Notes: generated from the letters alone by a model not told the origin. 64,000 bases of DNA from Myroides marinus (GCF_900109075.1 NZ_FNYS01000007.1:1-64000), one strand, 5' to 3'; positions 34,659-44,055 are shown, counted from the first letter of the stretch. Program-made: numbers and translations.

Positions 34659-35567
34659 CTATTTTAAAAGACTAATATTGAAAACCAAACTACGCAAATC
34701 TTGTTGTACAGTTCTTACGGTTGCTTGTAATTCATTATTCATATCTGACATAAGATGAATGTTATCAGAAGAAAACAATCCTCCTTTCCCGAAGTACAAT
34801 TCCTCTTGCTTTTTACTTATATTATCTTCAAAGGCAAATGTGATCCATCTATTTTTTAATGTTTGTAATAGAGATAACTCACCTTCATTACTAAATGATT
34901 TCTCATTCATAACTCTCCATAGTGCAGGAGGAAAAGCAATATCTTCGTTGTTGTTTTCCCATACATTGCGCAGAAGGTTCCTGTTGTTATTTAGTTCTAC
35001 CTTTTTCCCTTTCGGATTTAAAAGTAAAAAACCTAATCCAGCACCAGCAATACCTCCTGTAATATTAATCCCTTTATTTAAGTCATCATTTTTTATCAAA
35101 GCAGTAGATAAAGTTATAGCTGCTCCTAAAGCTATAGTAGCAACTGTTAACTCTGTATTTGTTTTGTTGTTTTTTGAATCTAAAACTCTTGCCAATTGAT
35201 CAAAACGCTCTCCATTGCAATCTAACTCAGCTGCCACAGCATCTATTTCTGTCTGAAACAATAGAATCCGAGTATTTATCTGTTGTTTGAGTTCTAATTT
35301 TTCGAAAGGGTCTTTGCTTTCACCAAGTTTAGATAGTAAAGACTTTATTCCAATATGCGTTGCCAAGATATAATCATGCGATGAGAGTTGATTAGCTAAG
35401 ACGGAGTCTCTCTTTATATCAATAACTTCTACCTCATAATCTGTGTAAGCAATAGTAGGTGAACAGTAATTCTCTTTTAGTATTCTTACTTTAGGTTCTT
35501 TTATCACTGTAGAACAAGAAACTAAAAACAAACTAACAAAAACTAAAAACAAACCAACTAACCTCAT
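34659..35567 (-). CDS. Lipoprotein of unknown function
   Basis: A 302-residue lipoprotein, with start chosen at 35567 (MRLVGLFLVFVSLFLVSC, lipobox LVSC); an earlier in-frame ATG at 35603 would put extra hydrophobic residues before the signal. After the Cys, TVIKEPKVRI follows, so a cell-surface export signal is not obvious. Residues about 100-160 are helical with a hydrophobic stretch (TVATIALGAAITLSTALI). Family not recognised. Confidence 0.7.
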   Translation of the reverse strand: MRLVGLFLVFVSLFLVSCSTVIKEPKVRILKENYCSPTIAYTDYEVEVIDIKRDSVLANQLSSHDYILATHIGIKSLLSKLGESKDPFEKLELKQQINTRILLFQTEIDAVAAELDCNGERFDQLARVLDSKNNKTNTELTVATIALGAAITLSTALIKNDDLNKGINITGGIAGAGLGFLLLNPKGKKVELNNNRNLLRNVWENNNEDIAFPPALWRVMNEKSFSNEGELSLLQTLKNRWITFAFEDNISKKQEELYFGKGGLFSSDNIHLMSDMNNELQATVRTVQQDLRSLVFNISLLK

Positions 35568-35638
35568 ATTAAAAACATATTTTAACAACAAATATAAAAA
35601 CAAAAAGCAAATTTTAACAATAAAAACATCTTTTTACA

Positions 35639-36478
35639 TTAACAGTATTCTCTTAACCATTTTTGAAGTATCATTTTTACCTCTTCAATATATTTAAATT
35701 CTTGTCCAAACATATTTACTCCTTTGATTCCCCAAGCGTGATCACCTTGAGGAAATTGATGTAAGCTTACAGGTATATGCTTTTCTATTAAAGCACTATA
35801 ATAGACATCACTATTTACAGGTAAAACAACTTGATCATCTGTACTTACAAACAACAATGTAGGAGGTGTATTTGCGTGTACTTGTTTCTCACAAGAGAAT
35901 TGGTCAATACTACCTTGATCAGGATTATTTCCTAATAAATTCTGATAGGTATCTACTTGTCTATATTTTGCATCCATCGAAATAACAGGATAAAACAACA
36001 CAGAAAAATAAGGACGATACCTACTATCTTCTTTACTTCCGAATGTAGATAATGTCGCAGCTAAATGACCACCAGCTGAAAAGCCTACTAGCCCAATTTT
36101 ATTCTCATCTATTTCTAAAATAGCTGCATTATTTTTGACATAATCAAATGCTGCTTTTGCGTCACTTAGAGGTATATCACTATGCCCATTTGGCATTCTA
36201 TATTTTAGTACAACACCAGTAATACCGAGTATAGTTAACCATTCTGCAAAATCATGTCCCTGTGATGTAATCGCTAAGCCCATATAAGCTCCTCCTGGAC
36301 AAATAATAGCTGCTGTACCTGTATTTATAGAAGCTTCAGGAGTATATATTATCAATTCGGCATCAGATACATTAGTTAATTCTAGTACAGCTGTAGGGTC
36401 TAAAACTTCGTTCCCTACTAGCCCACTTACAGAAGGAGGATTTCCATTCCATAAACTTATTCTCTTTACGTTTTTCAT
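35639..36478 (-). CDS. Alpha/beta hydrolase (acyl-peptide or xylanase-esterase-like)
   Basis: A 279-residue cytosolic hydrolase of the BD-FAE/esterase type. The oxyanion region is ICPGGAYMGLAITSQGHDFAEW, the nucleophile elbow GFSAGGHLAA (about residues 135-144), the acid near VSTDDQVV and the His in FPQGDHAWG. Substrate unknown. It is 12 bp downstream of the luciferase-like oxidoreductase, and both may belong to the TetR-controlled set. Confidence 0.85.
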   Translation of the reverse strand: MKNVKRISLWNGNPPSVSGLVGNEVLDPTAVLELTNVSDAELIIYTPEASINTGTAAIICPGGAYMGLAITSQGHDFAEWLTILGITGVVLKYRMPNGHSDIPLSDAKAAFDYVKNNAAILEIDENKIGLVGFSAGGHLAATLSTFGSKEDSRYRPYFSVLFYPVISMDAKYRQVDTYQNLLGNNPDQGSIDQFSCEKQVHANTPPTLLFVSTDDQVVLPVNSDVYYSALIEKHIPVSLHQFPQGDHAWGIKGVNMFGQEFKYIEEVKMILQKWLREYC

Positions 36479-36490
36479 ATTTATTATTTG

Positions 36491-37531
36491 TTAGTTTTTG
36501 TTTAAAGCGGCTCTTACCTGAGGTGCTATCTTAGTTCCGTATAGTTCTATCGCCTTCATTAAATGCTTATGACTTGGAGCTCCTACATCTAAATGAGCTA
36601 TAAAACGAGTCAGTCCAAAGTTCTCTTCTGAATATAATATTTTGTCCACCATAGCAGATGGCTCACCTACAAATAAGGCTGCTTCTGGAGATTGACCATA
36701 ATCAAACTGCTCTCTAATAAATGGAGACCAGCCTCTAGACTTACCTATTCTATCCATTTGCTCTTTGTACAACGGGTAATAATATTCACTTACTTCCTTT
36801 TCATCCTCTCCAAACAAACTATGAGAGAACATTCCTACCTGATAATCAGACATCTCATGACCTGCCTCAATATATGTTTCTCTATACAGTTCATATAGAG
36901 GCTTAAATCTCATTAAAGGAGTGCCTGCAACAATAGCAAACATAATAGGCAGACCTAATTTCCCTGCTCTTACTACAGAATCAGGAGAACCACCAGCTGC
37001 TATCCATATAGGTAAAGGCCTGTCCTCTGTACGGGGATATATCTCTTGTCCAAATAAAGAAGCCCTAAAACGCCCTTGCCAATTTACTTTTGTCTCTGTA
37101 TTAACCTGAAGTAAAAGAGCTAACTTCTCCTCAAATAAGTCATTATAATCATATAAATTATATCCAAACAAAGGGAAAGACTCTGTAAAACTTCCTCTTC
37201 CCGCCATAAGCTCAGCTCTTCCGTTGGAAAGCAAATCTACCATGGCAAAGTTTTGGTAAAGCTTAACAGGATCTGACGAACTCAATACAGTGACCGAACT
37301 AGTCAACTTGATATTCTTCGTCACTGCAGCCGCTGCTGCTAAAATTATCTCTGGAGTAGCAACAGCATACTCTGCACGATGATGCTCACCTATTCCTAAA
37401 ATATCAAGCCCTACTTCATCAGCTAACTTAATCTCTTCCATCAGCTCTGCTAAACGTTGTTGAGCAGATTGTATTTTACCTGTTTGACTATCTACATGTA
37501 AATCACCAAACATACTTATTCCTAATTCCAT
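36491..37531 (-). CDS. LLM-class flavin-dependent oxidoreductase
   Basis: A luciferase-like monooxygenase of 346 residues from the ATG at 37531 (MELGISMFGDLHVD). An upstream in-frame ATG at 37555 is less likely, since the operator GAACAATCGTTC (37550-37561) overlaps it. Motifs GLDILGIGEHHRAEYAV, TSSVTVLSSSDPVKLYQNFA and ELMAGRGSFTESFPLFG are typical of FMN-dependent two-component monooxygenases. Substrate unknown. It is followed by an esterase. Confidence 0.88.
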   Translation of the reverse strand: MELGISMFGDLHVDSQTGKIQSAQQRLAELMEEIKLADEVGLDILGIGEHHRAEYAVATPEIILAAAAAVTKNIKLTSSVTVLSSSDPVKLYQNFAMVDLLSNGRAELMAGRGSFTESFPLFGYNLYDYNDLFEEKLALLLQVNTETKVNWQGRFRASLFGQEIYPRTEDRPLPIWIAAGGSPDSVVRAGKLGLPIMFAIVAGTPLMRFKPLYELYRETYIEAGHEMSDYQVGMFSHSLFGEDEKEVSEYYYPLYKEQMDRIGKSRGWSPFIREQFDYGQSPEAALFVGEPSAMVDKILYSEENFGLTRFIAHLDVGAPSHKHLMKAIELYGTKIAPQVRAALNKN

Positions 37532-37549
37532 ATTGGTTATTCTATTGTT

Positions 37550-37561
37550 GAACAATCGTTC
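37550..37561. promoter_or_regulatory. TetR-type operator upstream of the LLM oxidoreductase
   Basis: GAACAATCGTTC is the exact reverse complement of GAACGATTGTTC, found in front of the tetR gene at 38556-38567. Confidence 0.65.
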
Positions 37562-37579
37562 TATTATTGGTTAAAAAAA

Positions 37580-37882
37580 TTATTCTTTTTTACTTTTCCA
37601 TTGATTCATATAATCATAGGTGGCATAAGCTGTGGTATCAAATGCTCCCCAGGCTCCTTTTTCTATACTTAAATTGACTGTACGCAACAATTCTGGATTA
37701 AACGCCAACGTTACTACATGTCCTAACCCTATTAATACTTGCCAACTTAACACTTCGACATCTTTGGGAGGAAATACCTCCCAAAACTTATTCTTTTCAA
37801 GAATCTGTACAATCTCATCTAGATTCTTATTCTGCTGATGTTTTAGCACATACGATAGCACCATCTTATTATTCTTTATCAT
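37580..37882 (-). CDS. Small alpha/beta hypothetical protein
   Basis: A 100-residue protein whose strand-helix-strand pattern (MVLSYVLKHQQNKNLDEIVQ, then WQVLIGLGHVVTLAFNP) is compatible with a ferredoxin-like dimeric alpha-beta barrel. Family not recognised. The first possible ATG is at 37882, and MVLSY at codon 7 is an equally good start. An operator-like sequence GAACATTCATTC (37893-37904) precedes it, linking it to the TetR set. Confidence 0.65.
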   Translation of the reverse strand: MIKNNKMVLSYVLKHQQNKNLDEIVQILEKNKFWEVFPPKDVEVLSWQVLIGLGHVVTLAFNPELLRTVNLSIEKGAWGAFDTTAYATYDYMNQWKSKKE

Positions 37883-37892
37883 ATCTATTATT

Positions 37893-37904
37893 GAACATTC
37901 ATTC
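37893..37904. promoter_or_regulatory. Degenerate TetR-type operator
   Basis: GAACATTCATTC agrees with GAACAATCGTTC at 9 of 12 positions, with the same flanking TT and TTCC/CAAA context, 11 bp upstream of the small alpha/beta gene. Confidence 0.45.
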
Positions 37905-37955
37905 CAAAATAGTATCTAAAAAAACTGAAACTACCCATTCCAGTTTTCTTATATT

Positions 37956-38531
37956 TTACTTTAAACTATTAACTATACTCTTTGCCATCTGTAACAATAT
38001 CTTTTTATCATCATAAAGGGTTTGCATTTGCCATAACCCAGCAAAACTACCTACAATAAACTGTGCTGTATATTGAGCATTCTTTTCTTTAGAAACCTCT
38101 CCTACATCTTGTGCTTTAACAATAAGCTCTTGTATAATACTTACCAATATATTGTTTAACTGTATCAACCTATTTTTAACTTGCTCGTCTAAAGGAGCCA
38201 TTTCAAAAGAAGATTTTACAATCATACAAACCTTATTTTGATCAAAAGAGCGATCTATCGCTTTCTTTACAATTTTTTCGATAGCCTTTAAAGGTGATTT
38301 CTCTCTCTTTGCAATTGCTTTATATTCCTCAAAAGTCTCATTGGCATAATTCTGTAAACTCTCTAAAAATAACTGATGTTTATCTCCATAGGTATCGTAT
38401 AGGCTACCTCTATTAATCTGCATCTGACTAACCAAATCCTGCATAGAAGTTGCTTGATATCCCTTTTCCCAAAACAAATCTCTTGCTTTTTCTAAAGCTT
38501 GAGTTGTGTCAAATTCTTTGTTACGTGCCAT
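37956..38531 (-). CDS. TetR-family transcriptional regulator
   Basis: A 191-residue regulator with an N-terminal helix-turn-helix (ALEKARDLFWEKGYQATSMQ, then DLVSQMQINRGSLYDTYGDK) and a C-terminal ligand domain ending KSIVNSLK. The start MARNKEFDTTQ is directly before the HTH. GAACGATTGTTC with a flanking TTT/AAA lies 25 bp upstream (38556-38567), and the same word precedes the LLM oxidoreductase, so it probably represses itself and the oxidoreductase/hydrolase genes. Inducer unknown. Confidence 0.9.
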   Translation of the reverse strand: MARNKEFDTTQALEKARDLFWEKGYQATSMQDLVSQMQINRGSLYDTYGDKHQLFLESLQNYANETFEEYKAIAKREKSPLKAIEKIVKKAIDRSFDQNKVCMIVKSSFEMAPLDEQVKNRLIQLNNILVSIIQELIVKAQDVGEVSKEKNAQYTAQFIVGSFAGLWQMQTLYDDKKILLQMAKSIVNSLK

Positions 38532-38555
38532 AATTGGGACAAATGTATATATTTA

Positions 38556-38567
38556 GAACGATTGTTC
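38556..38567. promoter_or_regulatory. TetR-type autoregulatory operator
   Basis: GAACGATTGTTC is a 4-4-4 palindrome extended by TTT/AAA with one mismatch per side. It recurs in front of the LLM oxidoreductase. Confidence 0.65.
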
Positions 38568-38610
38568 CAAATATATTTAAAACTAACTATTGACTTTACT
38601 CCAAATGTAC

Positions 38611-38682
38611 TTAACCTAACTTTTTCAAATCATATAATACTTGCTCTGCATCGTACCTTGAAAAAAAACTAAAATCTACCAT
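38611..38682 (-). CDS. Possible 23-codon ORF after the aldehyde dehydrogenase
   Basis: MVDFSFFSRYDAEQVLYDLK followed by KLG and a stop. It starts 25 bp after the aldehyde dehydrogenase stop on the same strand. The composition looks like real protein, so it is either a tiny gene or the leftover C-terminus of one. Not recognised. Confidence 0.3.
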   Translation of the reverse strand: MVDFSFFSRYDAEQVLYDLKKLG

Positions 38683-38706
38683 AATAAACAATTAAAAACT
38701 CTTCTT

Positions 38707-40080
38707 TTATTTAAACAACTTCCTTAGCCATCCCTCTTTCTGCTTAGTGTAAGGAGGATATTTTATACTTGACTCAAACCAAAAAGGTTTGTGCAATATA
38801 CTCTTGTAATGAGAGAATGTTTCAAAACCATATTTACCATGATAGTTTCCTATACCACTTGCTCCTACTCCACCAAAAGGCAGTGTATTAGTACTTAAAT
38901 GCATCAAACTATCATTGACTGCTCCACCTCCAAAAGAAACTTCTTTTAGTATTTTATCAATTAATACTTTGTCTTTTCCATATACATAACAAGCTAATGG
39001 TTTAGGTCGTTTCTTTATTTGACTAATAACCTCATCTAAAGATTTAAAAGTAAGTATAGGCAATAGTGGTCCAAAGATTTCTTCTTGCATAATTGCATCT
39101 TCCCAAACAACCTCATCTAATATAGTTGGACTAATAAAGCGTTTATCTCTATCGGTATTGCCCCCATAGCATACCTTAGTTGTATCAATGAGACTAACTA
39201 ATCGATCAAAGTTCTTGGTATTGATAATTTGCAAATAGTGTGTAGGTAAGTTATCTGCTTGTTGTGGATAGTTATCCATCTCAATCTTTAGGTACTTTAT
39301 CAACTCCTCTTTTATAGAAGCCTCAACTACGATGTAATCAGGAGCAACGCAAGTTTGACCAGCATTCAATAACTTAGCCCATACGAGACGTTTAGCCGTC
39401 ATCGGAATATCACAATCTTTCAGTACAATCGCAGGACTCTTTCCTCCTAATTCTAAAGTAACAGGTACTAAGTTTTTAGCTGCTGCTTCATAAATAATCT
39501 TTCCTACTGTTGTACTTCCTGTAAAGAATATCTTATCAAAAGGTAATGATAATAATTCAGTAGTTTCATCTATTCCTCCTTCTACTACATAAAGATATTC
39601 CTTATCAAAGTTTTCATTTATTAATTCGGCTAATACTTGAGAAGTACGCATAGGTAGTTCACTTGGTTTTATAATCACTGTATTGCCTGCTGCCATTGCT
39701 GTTAAAGCTGGTAGTAAAGAAAGCTGATATGGATAATTCCAAGCACCAATAACTAAAGTAACCCCTAATGGTTCTGGTATAATATATCCCTTAGCAGGGA
39801 AGTTAGCTAAGCCTACAGAAACGCGTTTACGCTTACTTAATTTCTTTACATTCTTGATATAGTAGTTAATTTCTGCGTATACAATAGACAACTCTGTCAA
39901 ATAGGTTTCAAAAGCAGATTTACCAAAGTCGTGGTATATTGCTTCTTCTAATCGTTGCTCATTTGTTTGCAACACTTGTTTAAGCTTCTTTAACTGCTTT
40001 ATACGAAAAGAAATATCTTTAGTAGCATTACTATCAAAATAAGACTTTTGTGTGCTAAATACAGAGGTTATTGTGTTCAT
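38707..40080 (-). CDS. Aldehyde dehydrogenase
   Basis: A 457-residue NAD(P)-dependent aldehyde dehydrogenase of the short ALDH3/YwdH type. Motifs: PLGVTLVIGAWNYPYQLSL, catalytic-region FFTGSTTVGKIIYEAA, VTLELGGKSPAIV (Glu general base) and NAGQTCVAPDYI (catalytic Cys), with EEIFGPLLPIL near the C-terminus. It probably oxidises medium/long-chain or aromatic aldehydes. Start at 40080 fits the family. Single gene. Confidence 0.94.
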   Translation of the reverse strand: MNTITSVFSTQKSYFDSNATKDISFRIKQLKKLKQVLQTNEQRLEEAIYHDFGKSAFETYLTELSIVYAEINYYIKNVKKLSKRKRVSVGLANFPAKGYIIPEPLGVTLVIGAWNYPYQLSLLPALTAMAAGNTVIIKPSELPMRTSQVLAELINENFDKEYLYVVEGGIDETTELLSLPFDKIFFTGSTTVGKIIYEAAAKNLVPVTLELGGKSPAIVLKDCDIPMTAKRLVWAKLLNAGQTCVAPDYIVVEASIKEELIKYLKIEMDNYPQQADNLPTHYLQIINTKNFDRLVSLIDTTKVCYGGNTDRDKRFISPTILDEVVWEDAIMQEEIFGPLLPILTFKSLDEVISQIKKRPKPLACYVYGKDKVLIDKILKEVSFGGGAVNDSLMHLSTNTLPFGGVGASGIGNYHGKYGFETFSHYKSILHKPFWFESSIKYPPYTKQKEGWLRKLFK

Positions 40081-40125
40081 AGGCTATACATAACTAATCA
40101 AAGATAACTTATAAAACAGATATCT

Positions 40126-41013
40126 TTATACCGTTTCTAAGAAATGGATTACTTCTTTGCTTACTGCTTCAGGCTTTTCAGCTAACAAGAAGTGTCCACA
40201 TTCTTTTACTTCTTTCAGTGTTAGATTACTTGTAGTATGTGGTAGAGACATCTTCAGCATTTCATAACCACTGCCTCCTATCCCCAATACTGGCATTGTA
40301 AGCTTACCATAACTTTTACTATCTTCTATATCTTGAGGAAAAGCTTGATACCATGCATTAGAAGCACGAATAGCCTCTTTGCTATTATAAGCCGTAGCAT
40401 ACACTTGTTTATCAAAATCAGTAATACTCTCCTTATTGTAAACTAAATGATCGAACAACCAATTAATAACTAAGTCCATACGCCCCTCCAGTAATTGTTC
40501 GGGCAAATCTTTAACCTGATTAAAAGCAAGCCACCAAGGGTAAGTATAATTCCCTCCTAAGATAGGAAGCATAGGCAATTGATACATTCCTGCATCAGGA
40601 TGAGGAGTATCTAACATAATCAACTTTGTTGTCGCTTCTGGATAGTTACTTGCAAAACTAAAAGCTACATGTGCTCCTATATCGTGTCCTCCAATAGAAA
40701 CTGTATCAAAACCTAACTTCTGAACCAACTCATAAACATCCTTTGCCATATTCTTTTTTTCATAGCCCGATGTAGGTTTCGCAGAATTACCCATTCCTCG
40801 CATTTCTACAACTATCACGCAGTACTTTTCTGCTAAAGCAGGCATTACTTTGTGATAGGCCCACCAAGTTTCTGGATACCCTGGTATTAATATTAAAGGT
40901 TCTCCTTGACCTCCTATTATATAGTGTATTTGCGTTCCATTCACCTCTGCGCATTCACTTTTAAACCCTGGTAATAAACCTACTAATTCGTTATTTAATG
41001 ATTCTGCACTCAT
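40126..41013 (-). CDS. Alpha/beta hydrolase (epoxide-hydrolase-like)
   Basis: A 295-residue hydrolase. The HGxP-like loop is ILIPGYPETWWAYH, the nucleophile elbow GGHDIGAHVAF (Asp nucleophile, about residues 112-122) and the His base KECGHFLLAEKPEA. An Asp nucleophile with a YP-type oxyanion loop points to epoxide hydrolase or haloalkane dehalogenase. It is divergent from a MerR regulator, with a palindromic operator between, so MerR probably regulates it. Confidence 0.88.
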   Translation of the reverse strand: MSAESLNNELVGLLPGFKSECAEVNGTQIHYIIGGQGEPLILIPGYPETWWAYHKVMPALAEKYCVIVVEMRGMGNSAKPTSGYEKKNMAKDVYELVQKLGFDTVSIGGHDIGAHVAFSFASNYPEATTKLIMLDTPHPDAGMYQLPMLPILGGNYTYPWWLAFNQVKDLPEQLLEGRMDLVINWLFDHLVYNKESITDFDKQVYATAYNSKEAIRASNAWYQAFPQDIEDSKSYGKLTMPVLGIGGSGYEMLKMSLPHTTSNLTLKEVKECGHFLLAEKPEAVSKEVIHFLETV

Positions 41014-41092
41014 CTTATTAAGGTTTTAAATATTACTTATTTTCATTTGATTGATGTAAAACTAAATAGTATTTTTACACTACACAACCATG

Positions 41093-41109
41093 AAGTATAG
41101 TTCATACTT
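41093..41109. promoter_or_regulatory. Candidate MerR operator
   Basis: AAGTAT-AGTTC-ATACTT is a perfect 6-5-6 inverted repeat in the 121-bp divergent spacer between merR and the hydrolase. Confidence 0.55.
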
Positions 41110-41134
41110 TGCTTTTTAAATATACTTTAACACA

Positions 41135-41500
41135 ATGAAGCTAATCAGTCAACTTTCTAAAGAAACAGGAGTACCGATACCTACTATTCGCTTCTACGAA
41201 AAGACAGGTTTATTTAGTAGTACCACCAAAGAAGAGGTGACTACTAATAACTATGCTTATTATGGAGATGATGTAGTAGATAAGCTTCGCTTTATACAAA
41301 TGGCAAAAGCTGTAGGGTTTACTTTATCTGAAATTAAGGAAGTAATAGACGCTTGGTATGAAAAGCAGTTTACCAAAAAAGCAAAACTTGAAGTATTAAA
41401 TCTAAAACTAAAACAGATAGATGAAAAAATGAAGGAACTTAAAGCAATGAAGAAACAGATTGCTTTATGTAAGTATAATATTGAAAATGATGTTGTTTAA
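41135..41500 (+). CDS. MerR-family transcriptional regulator
   Basis: A 121-residue regulator. The winged HTH (SQLSKETGVPIPTIRFYEKT, then GLFSS) is followed by the dimerisation coiled coil (about 75-115). There are no metal-binding Cys pairs in the C-terminal part, so it may sense an organic ligand. It is divergent from the hydrolase gene with a palindrome between them; DNA-twist activation of that promoter is inferred. Confidence 0.88.
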   Translation: MKLISQLSKETGVPIPTIRFYEKTGLFSSTTKEEVTTNNYAYYGDDVVDKLRFIQMAKAVGFTLSEIKEVIDAWYEKQFTKKAKLEVLNLKLKQIDEKMKELKAMKKQIALCKYNIENDVV

Positions 41501-41514
41501 GTATCAACTTACAA

Positions 41515-41580
41515 ATGAAAAAGGTATATATTCTTTGTGGTTTAGGAGTTGACAAACGTGTTTTTAATAACTTTAAGTTG
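41515..41580 (+). pseudogene. Truncated alpha/beta hydrolase start
   Basis: The frame opens MKKVYILCGLGVDKRVFNNF, a normal start for a small Bacteroidota alpha/beta hydrolase, but after about 20 codons the sequence turns into non-hydrolase text and the frame overlaps the opposite-strand gene 41652-42203. It seems a broken or replaced gene downstream of merR. Confidence 0.55.
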
Positions 41581-41651
41581 CCATTTTGTAAAAGATACCT
41601 TTTTAAATCCTTCTACCCAACTATATATAACGATACTTTTCATACAAACAC

Positions 41652-42203
41652 TTATTCTAAATTAACAGGAGTGATATTATATCTACTTGATAGATTGTCC
41701 ACTAAATGCTTAAAAAGCACCAAAACTTCTTTAAGATATTCATAATCCGATCTTATTCCTTTAGTGTAAACTATCAATTCATAATTATTATCAAATAGTA
41801 CTTCCTCACTTGATCCTGCTTTACCTGTACTTATAAAAAGTCCTGCTATATCAAGATCTAAATACATTCTTCTAACTAGGGAATTTAGAATGCTTGTTAT
41901 ACCTTGGTTAGGAGAATGTACTAAATACTGTTCATCAAAACGTTTATCATTTGTCTTTTGCCTACTAATAAATAGGTTAATAAGTTTATTGATAAAACTT
42001 CTCTTATCTATTCTCAATGCTATTTTCTCACCATAAGAAAATCTACAATATACCTTTTTAGATTCTCCAAATCCATCAAAAGTTATACAAAAACCATTGT
42101 AGTTAATAACTGTTTTTGCTGAATACCAATAGGCTGCTTCATGAAATCCTCCTCCAATGAAATTACTAAACTCAGACCAATATTCATTATTATTAATAGC
42201 CAT
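41652..42203 (-). CDS. Hypothetical protein (183 aa)
   Basis: A 183-residue protein with an N-terminus rich in aromatic residues (MAINNNEYWSEFSNFIGGGF) and a mixed alpha/beta layout (YNGFCITFDGF, RFSYGEKIALRID). Not recognised; possibly a DUF3137-like or immunity-type protein. Its 3' end runs into the decayed hydrolase frame, so the junction may be a breakpoint. Confidence 0.65.
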   Translation of the reverse strand: MAINNNEYWSEFSNFIGGGFHEAAYWYSAKTVINYNGFCITFDGFGESKKVYCRFSYGEKIALRIDKRSFINKLINLFISRQKTNDKRFDEQYLVHSPNQGITSILNSLVRRMYLDLDIAGLFISTGKAGSSEEVLFDNNYELIVYTKGIRSDYEYLKEVLVLFKHLVDNLSSRYNITPVNLE

Positions 42204-42566
42204 ATTCTTACTTATAAAAACACCTTAATAAATTAATAATTACTCAAAACCACAACTACTATAGAATAGAAATATATTTTTATCATCTCTATTTCTCTTC
42301 CACTTTCTTCCATTTTTTACCTAAAATATCCATTTTTTACTCTTTTCTTCCAATAAGTTCCACTTATTTCCATTTCAAATACCACAAAAACCTACAAATC
42401 AACACCTTAATATTTTAAACATGTCCATTCCTTCGGAAGGTCTGCGGGAGAGTTCAGTAATTGTTCGGACGGATGGCAAGTTTTCCGAAGGACTTGCACA
42501 CCCTTCTAAACCATTTCCCGAAGAAAAGCATTTTAACCATTAATTTTTGGGAATTAAAATTATAAA
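42204..42566. other. Gene-free region with pyrimidine-rich and GC-richer blocks
   Basis: From about 42290 to 42400 the strand is polypyrimidine with repeated TTCCA words, including TCCATTTTTTAC twice. Then 42421-42535 is much richer in G/C than its surroundings and folds into hairpins. No ORF is credible. Confidence 0.45.
42421..42535. repeat. Structured GC-richer element
   Basis: It contains the palindrome CCTTCGGAAGG and an arm pair GCAAGT / ACTTGC enclosing TTTTCCGAAGG. It may be a MITE-like repeat or a structured RNA. Identity not known. Confidence 0.4.
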
Positions 42567-42596
42567 AAAAGGGAACCTCTAATCAGGTTCCCTTTT
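42567..42596 (-). terminator. Terminator after glyA
   Basis: A perfect 12-bp stem AAAAGGGAACCT / AGGTTCCCTTTT with a 6-nt loop, 21 bp past the glyA stop; T-rich on the minus strand. Confidence 0.88.
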
Positions 42597-42617
42597 CTAA
42601 TTTTATATGATAATGAA

Positions 42618-43892
42618 TTACCAAACGAACATAGGACGTTCTTCCATCATTTCATTTACTTCATCAGCTACAGCTTCTAATACAGCTTCATCAGTGTGAG
42701 CTACAATTACTCTATCTATAAGAGCAACAATAGTTTCCATATCTGCCTCTACTAAACCTCTAGTAGTAATCGCTGGTGTACCAATACGAATACCTGAAGT
42801 TACGAATGGAGACTTATCATCGAATGGAACCATATTTTTGTTCACTGTGATTTCTGCTTTTACCAACGCTTGTTCAGCATCTTTACCAGAGATATTCTTA
42901 TTTCTAAGGTCAATAAGCATCATGTGGTTATCAGTTCCTCCAGAAATAATATTATATCCTCTCTTAACGAATGCTGCTGCCATTGCTTTAGCATTCTTTT
43001 GTACTTGCATCATGTATTGGAAGTACTCGTCAGTTAATGCTTCACCGAAAGCTACCGCTTTAGCTGCAATAATATGCATTAATGGTCCTCCTTGGTTTCC
43101 AGGGAATACAGCACTGTCTAATAAAGAAGACATCATACGTACTTCACCTTTTGGAGTAGTTAATCCAAATGGATTAGGAAAATCTTTACCCATCATAATC
43201 ATTCCTCCACGAGGTCCTCTCAATGTTTTGTGAGTAGTCGTAGTAATGATGTGACAATGAGGCACAGGGTCATTCATTAAACCTTTAGCGATTAGACCAG
43301 CTGGGTGAGCGATATCTGCCATTAAAATAGCTCCAACGCTATCAGCAATCTCTCTGAAACGTTTAAAGTCCATATCACGAGAATATGCAGATGCTCCAGC
43401 GATTATTATTTTTGGTTGCTCTTTAGTAGCTACCTCTTGTATCTTGTCGTAATTTAATAATCCTGTTTCTTGATCTACTCCGTAGAATACAGGGTTATAT
43501 AACTTCCCTGAGAAGTTTACTGGTGATCCATGAGTTAAATGCCCTCCATGAGATAAGTCAAATCCTAAGATTTTATCACCTGGTTTAAGACATGCGAAGA
43601 ATACAGCTGTATTTGCTTGTGACCCTGAGTGAGGTTGTACGTTCACATATTCAGCACCGAATAAAGCTTTAGCACGATCAATTGCGATTTGCTCTACTAC
43701 GTCTACTACTTCGCATCCTCCATAGTAACGTTTATTAGGATATCCCTCAGCATACTTGTTAGTCAAACAAGAACCTGCTGCTTCCATAGTTTCTTCACTT
43801 ACAAAGTTCTCAGAAGCAATTAATTCAATACCATGAATTTGTCTATCTTGCTCTTCTACGATCAAATCGAAAATTTCAGAATCTCTTCTCAT
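42618..43892 (-). CDS. glyA: Serine hydroxymethyltransferase
   Basis: A 424-residue PLP enzyme interconverting serine and glycine with tetrahydrofolate. The PLP-Lys motif is [14 protein letters not shown] (about residues 217-230), with [16 protein letters not shown] at the N-terminus and NLKNKNISG later. Size is normal. A perfect -7 element TACATTTG on the minus strand is at 43922-43929, so its promoter lies just upstream. Its own terminator follows. Confidence 0.97.
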   Translation of the reverse strand: MRRDSEIFDLIVEEQDRQIHGIELIASENFVSEETMEAAGSCLTNKYAEGYPNKRYYGGCEVVDVVEQIAIDRAKALFGAEYVNVQPHSGSQANTAVFFACLKPGDKILGFDLSHGGHLTHGSPVNFSGKLYNPVFYGVDQETGLLNYDKIQEVATKEQPKIIIAGASAYSRDMDFKRFREIADSVGAILMADIAHPAGLIAKGLMNDPVPHCHIITTTTHKTLRGPRGGMIMMGKDFPNPFGLTTPKGEVRMMSSLLDSAVFPGNQGGPLMHIIAAKAVAFGEALTDEYFQYMMQVQKNAKAMAAAFVKRGYNIISGGTDNHMMLIDLRNKNISGKDAEQALVKAEITVNKNMVPFDDKSPFVTSGIRIGTPAITTRGLVEADMETIVALIDRVIVAHTDEAVLEAVADEVNEMMEERPMFVW

Positions 43893-44055
43893 TTAGTTTG
43901 TGTGTTTCGTTAATTTGCTTCCAAATGTACAAAAAACGTTTGTTATATTCAGTCTTAATTATATATTTGAATATACTATTAACAAAGTACCTCTTTTTAA
44001 ATATTTTCTTTTGTGATACTTAAAATAAGAGGTCTTAAAACAACTAAAAACAATT

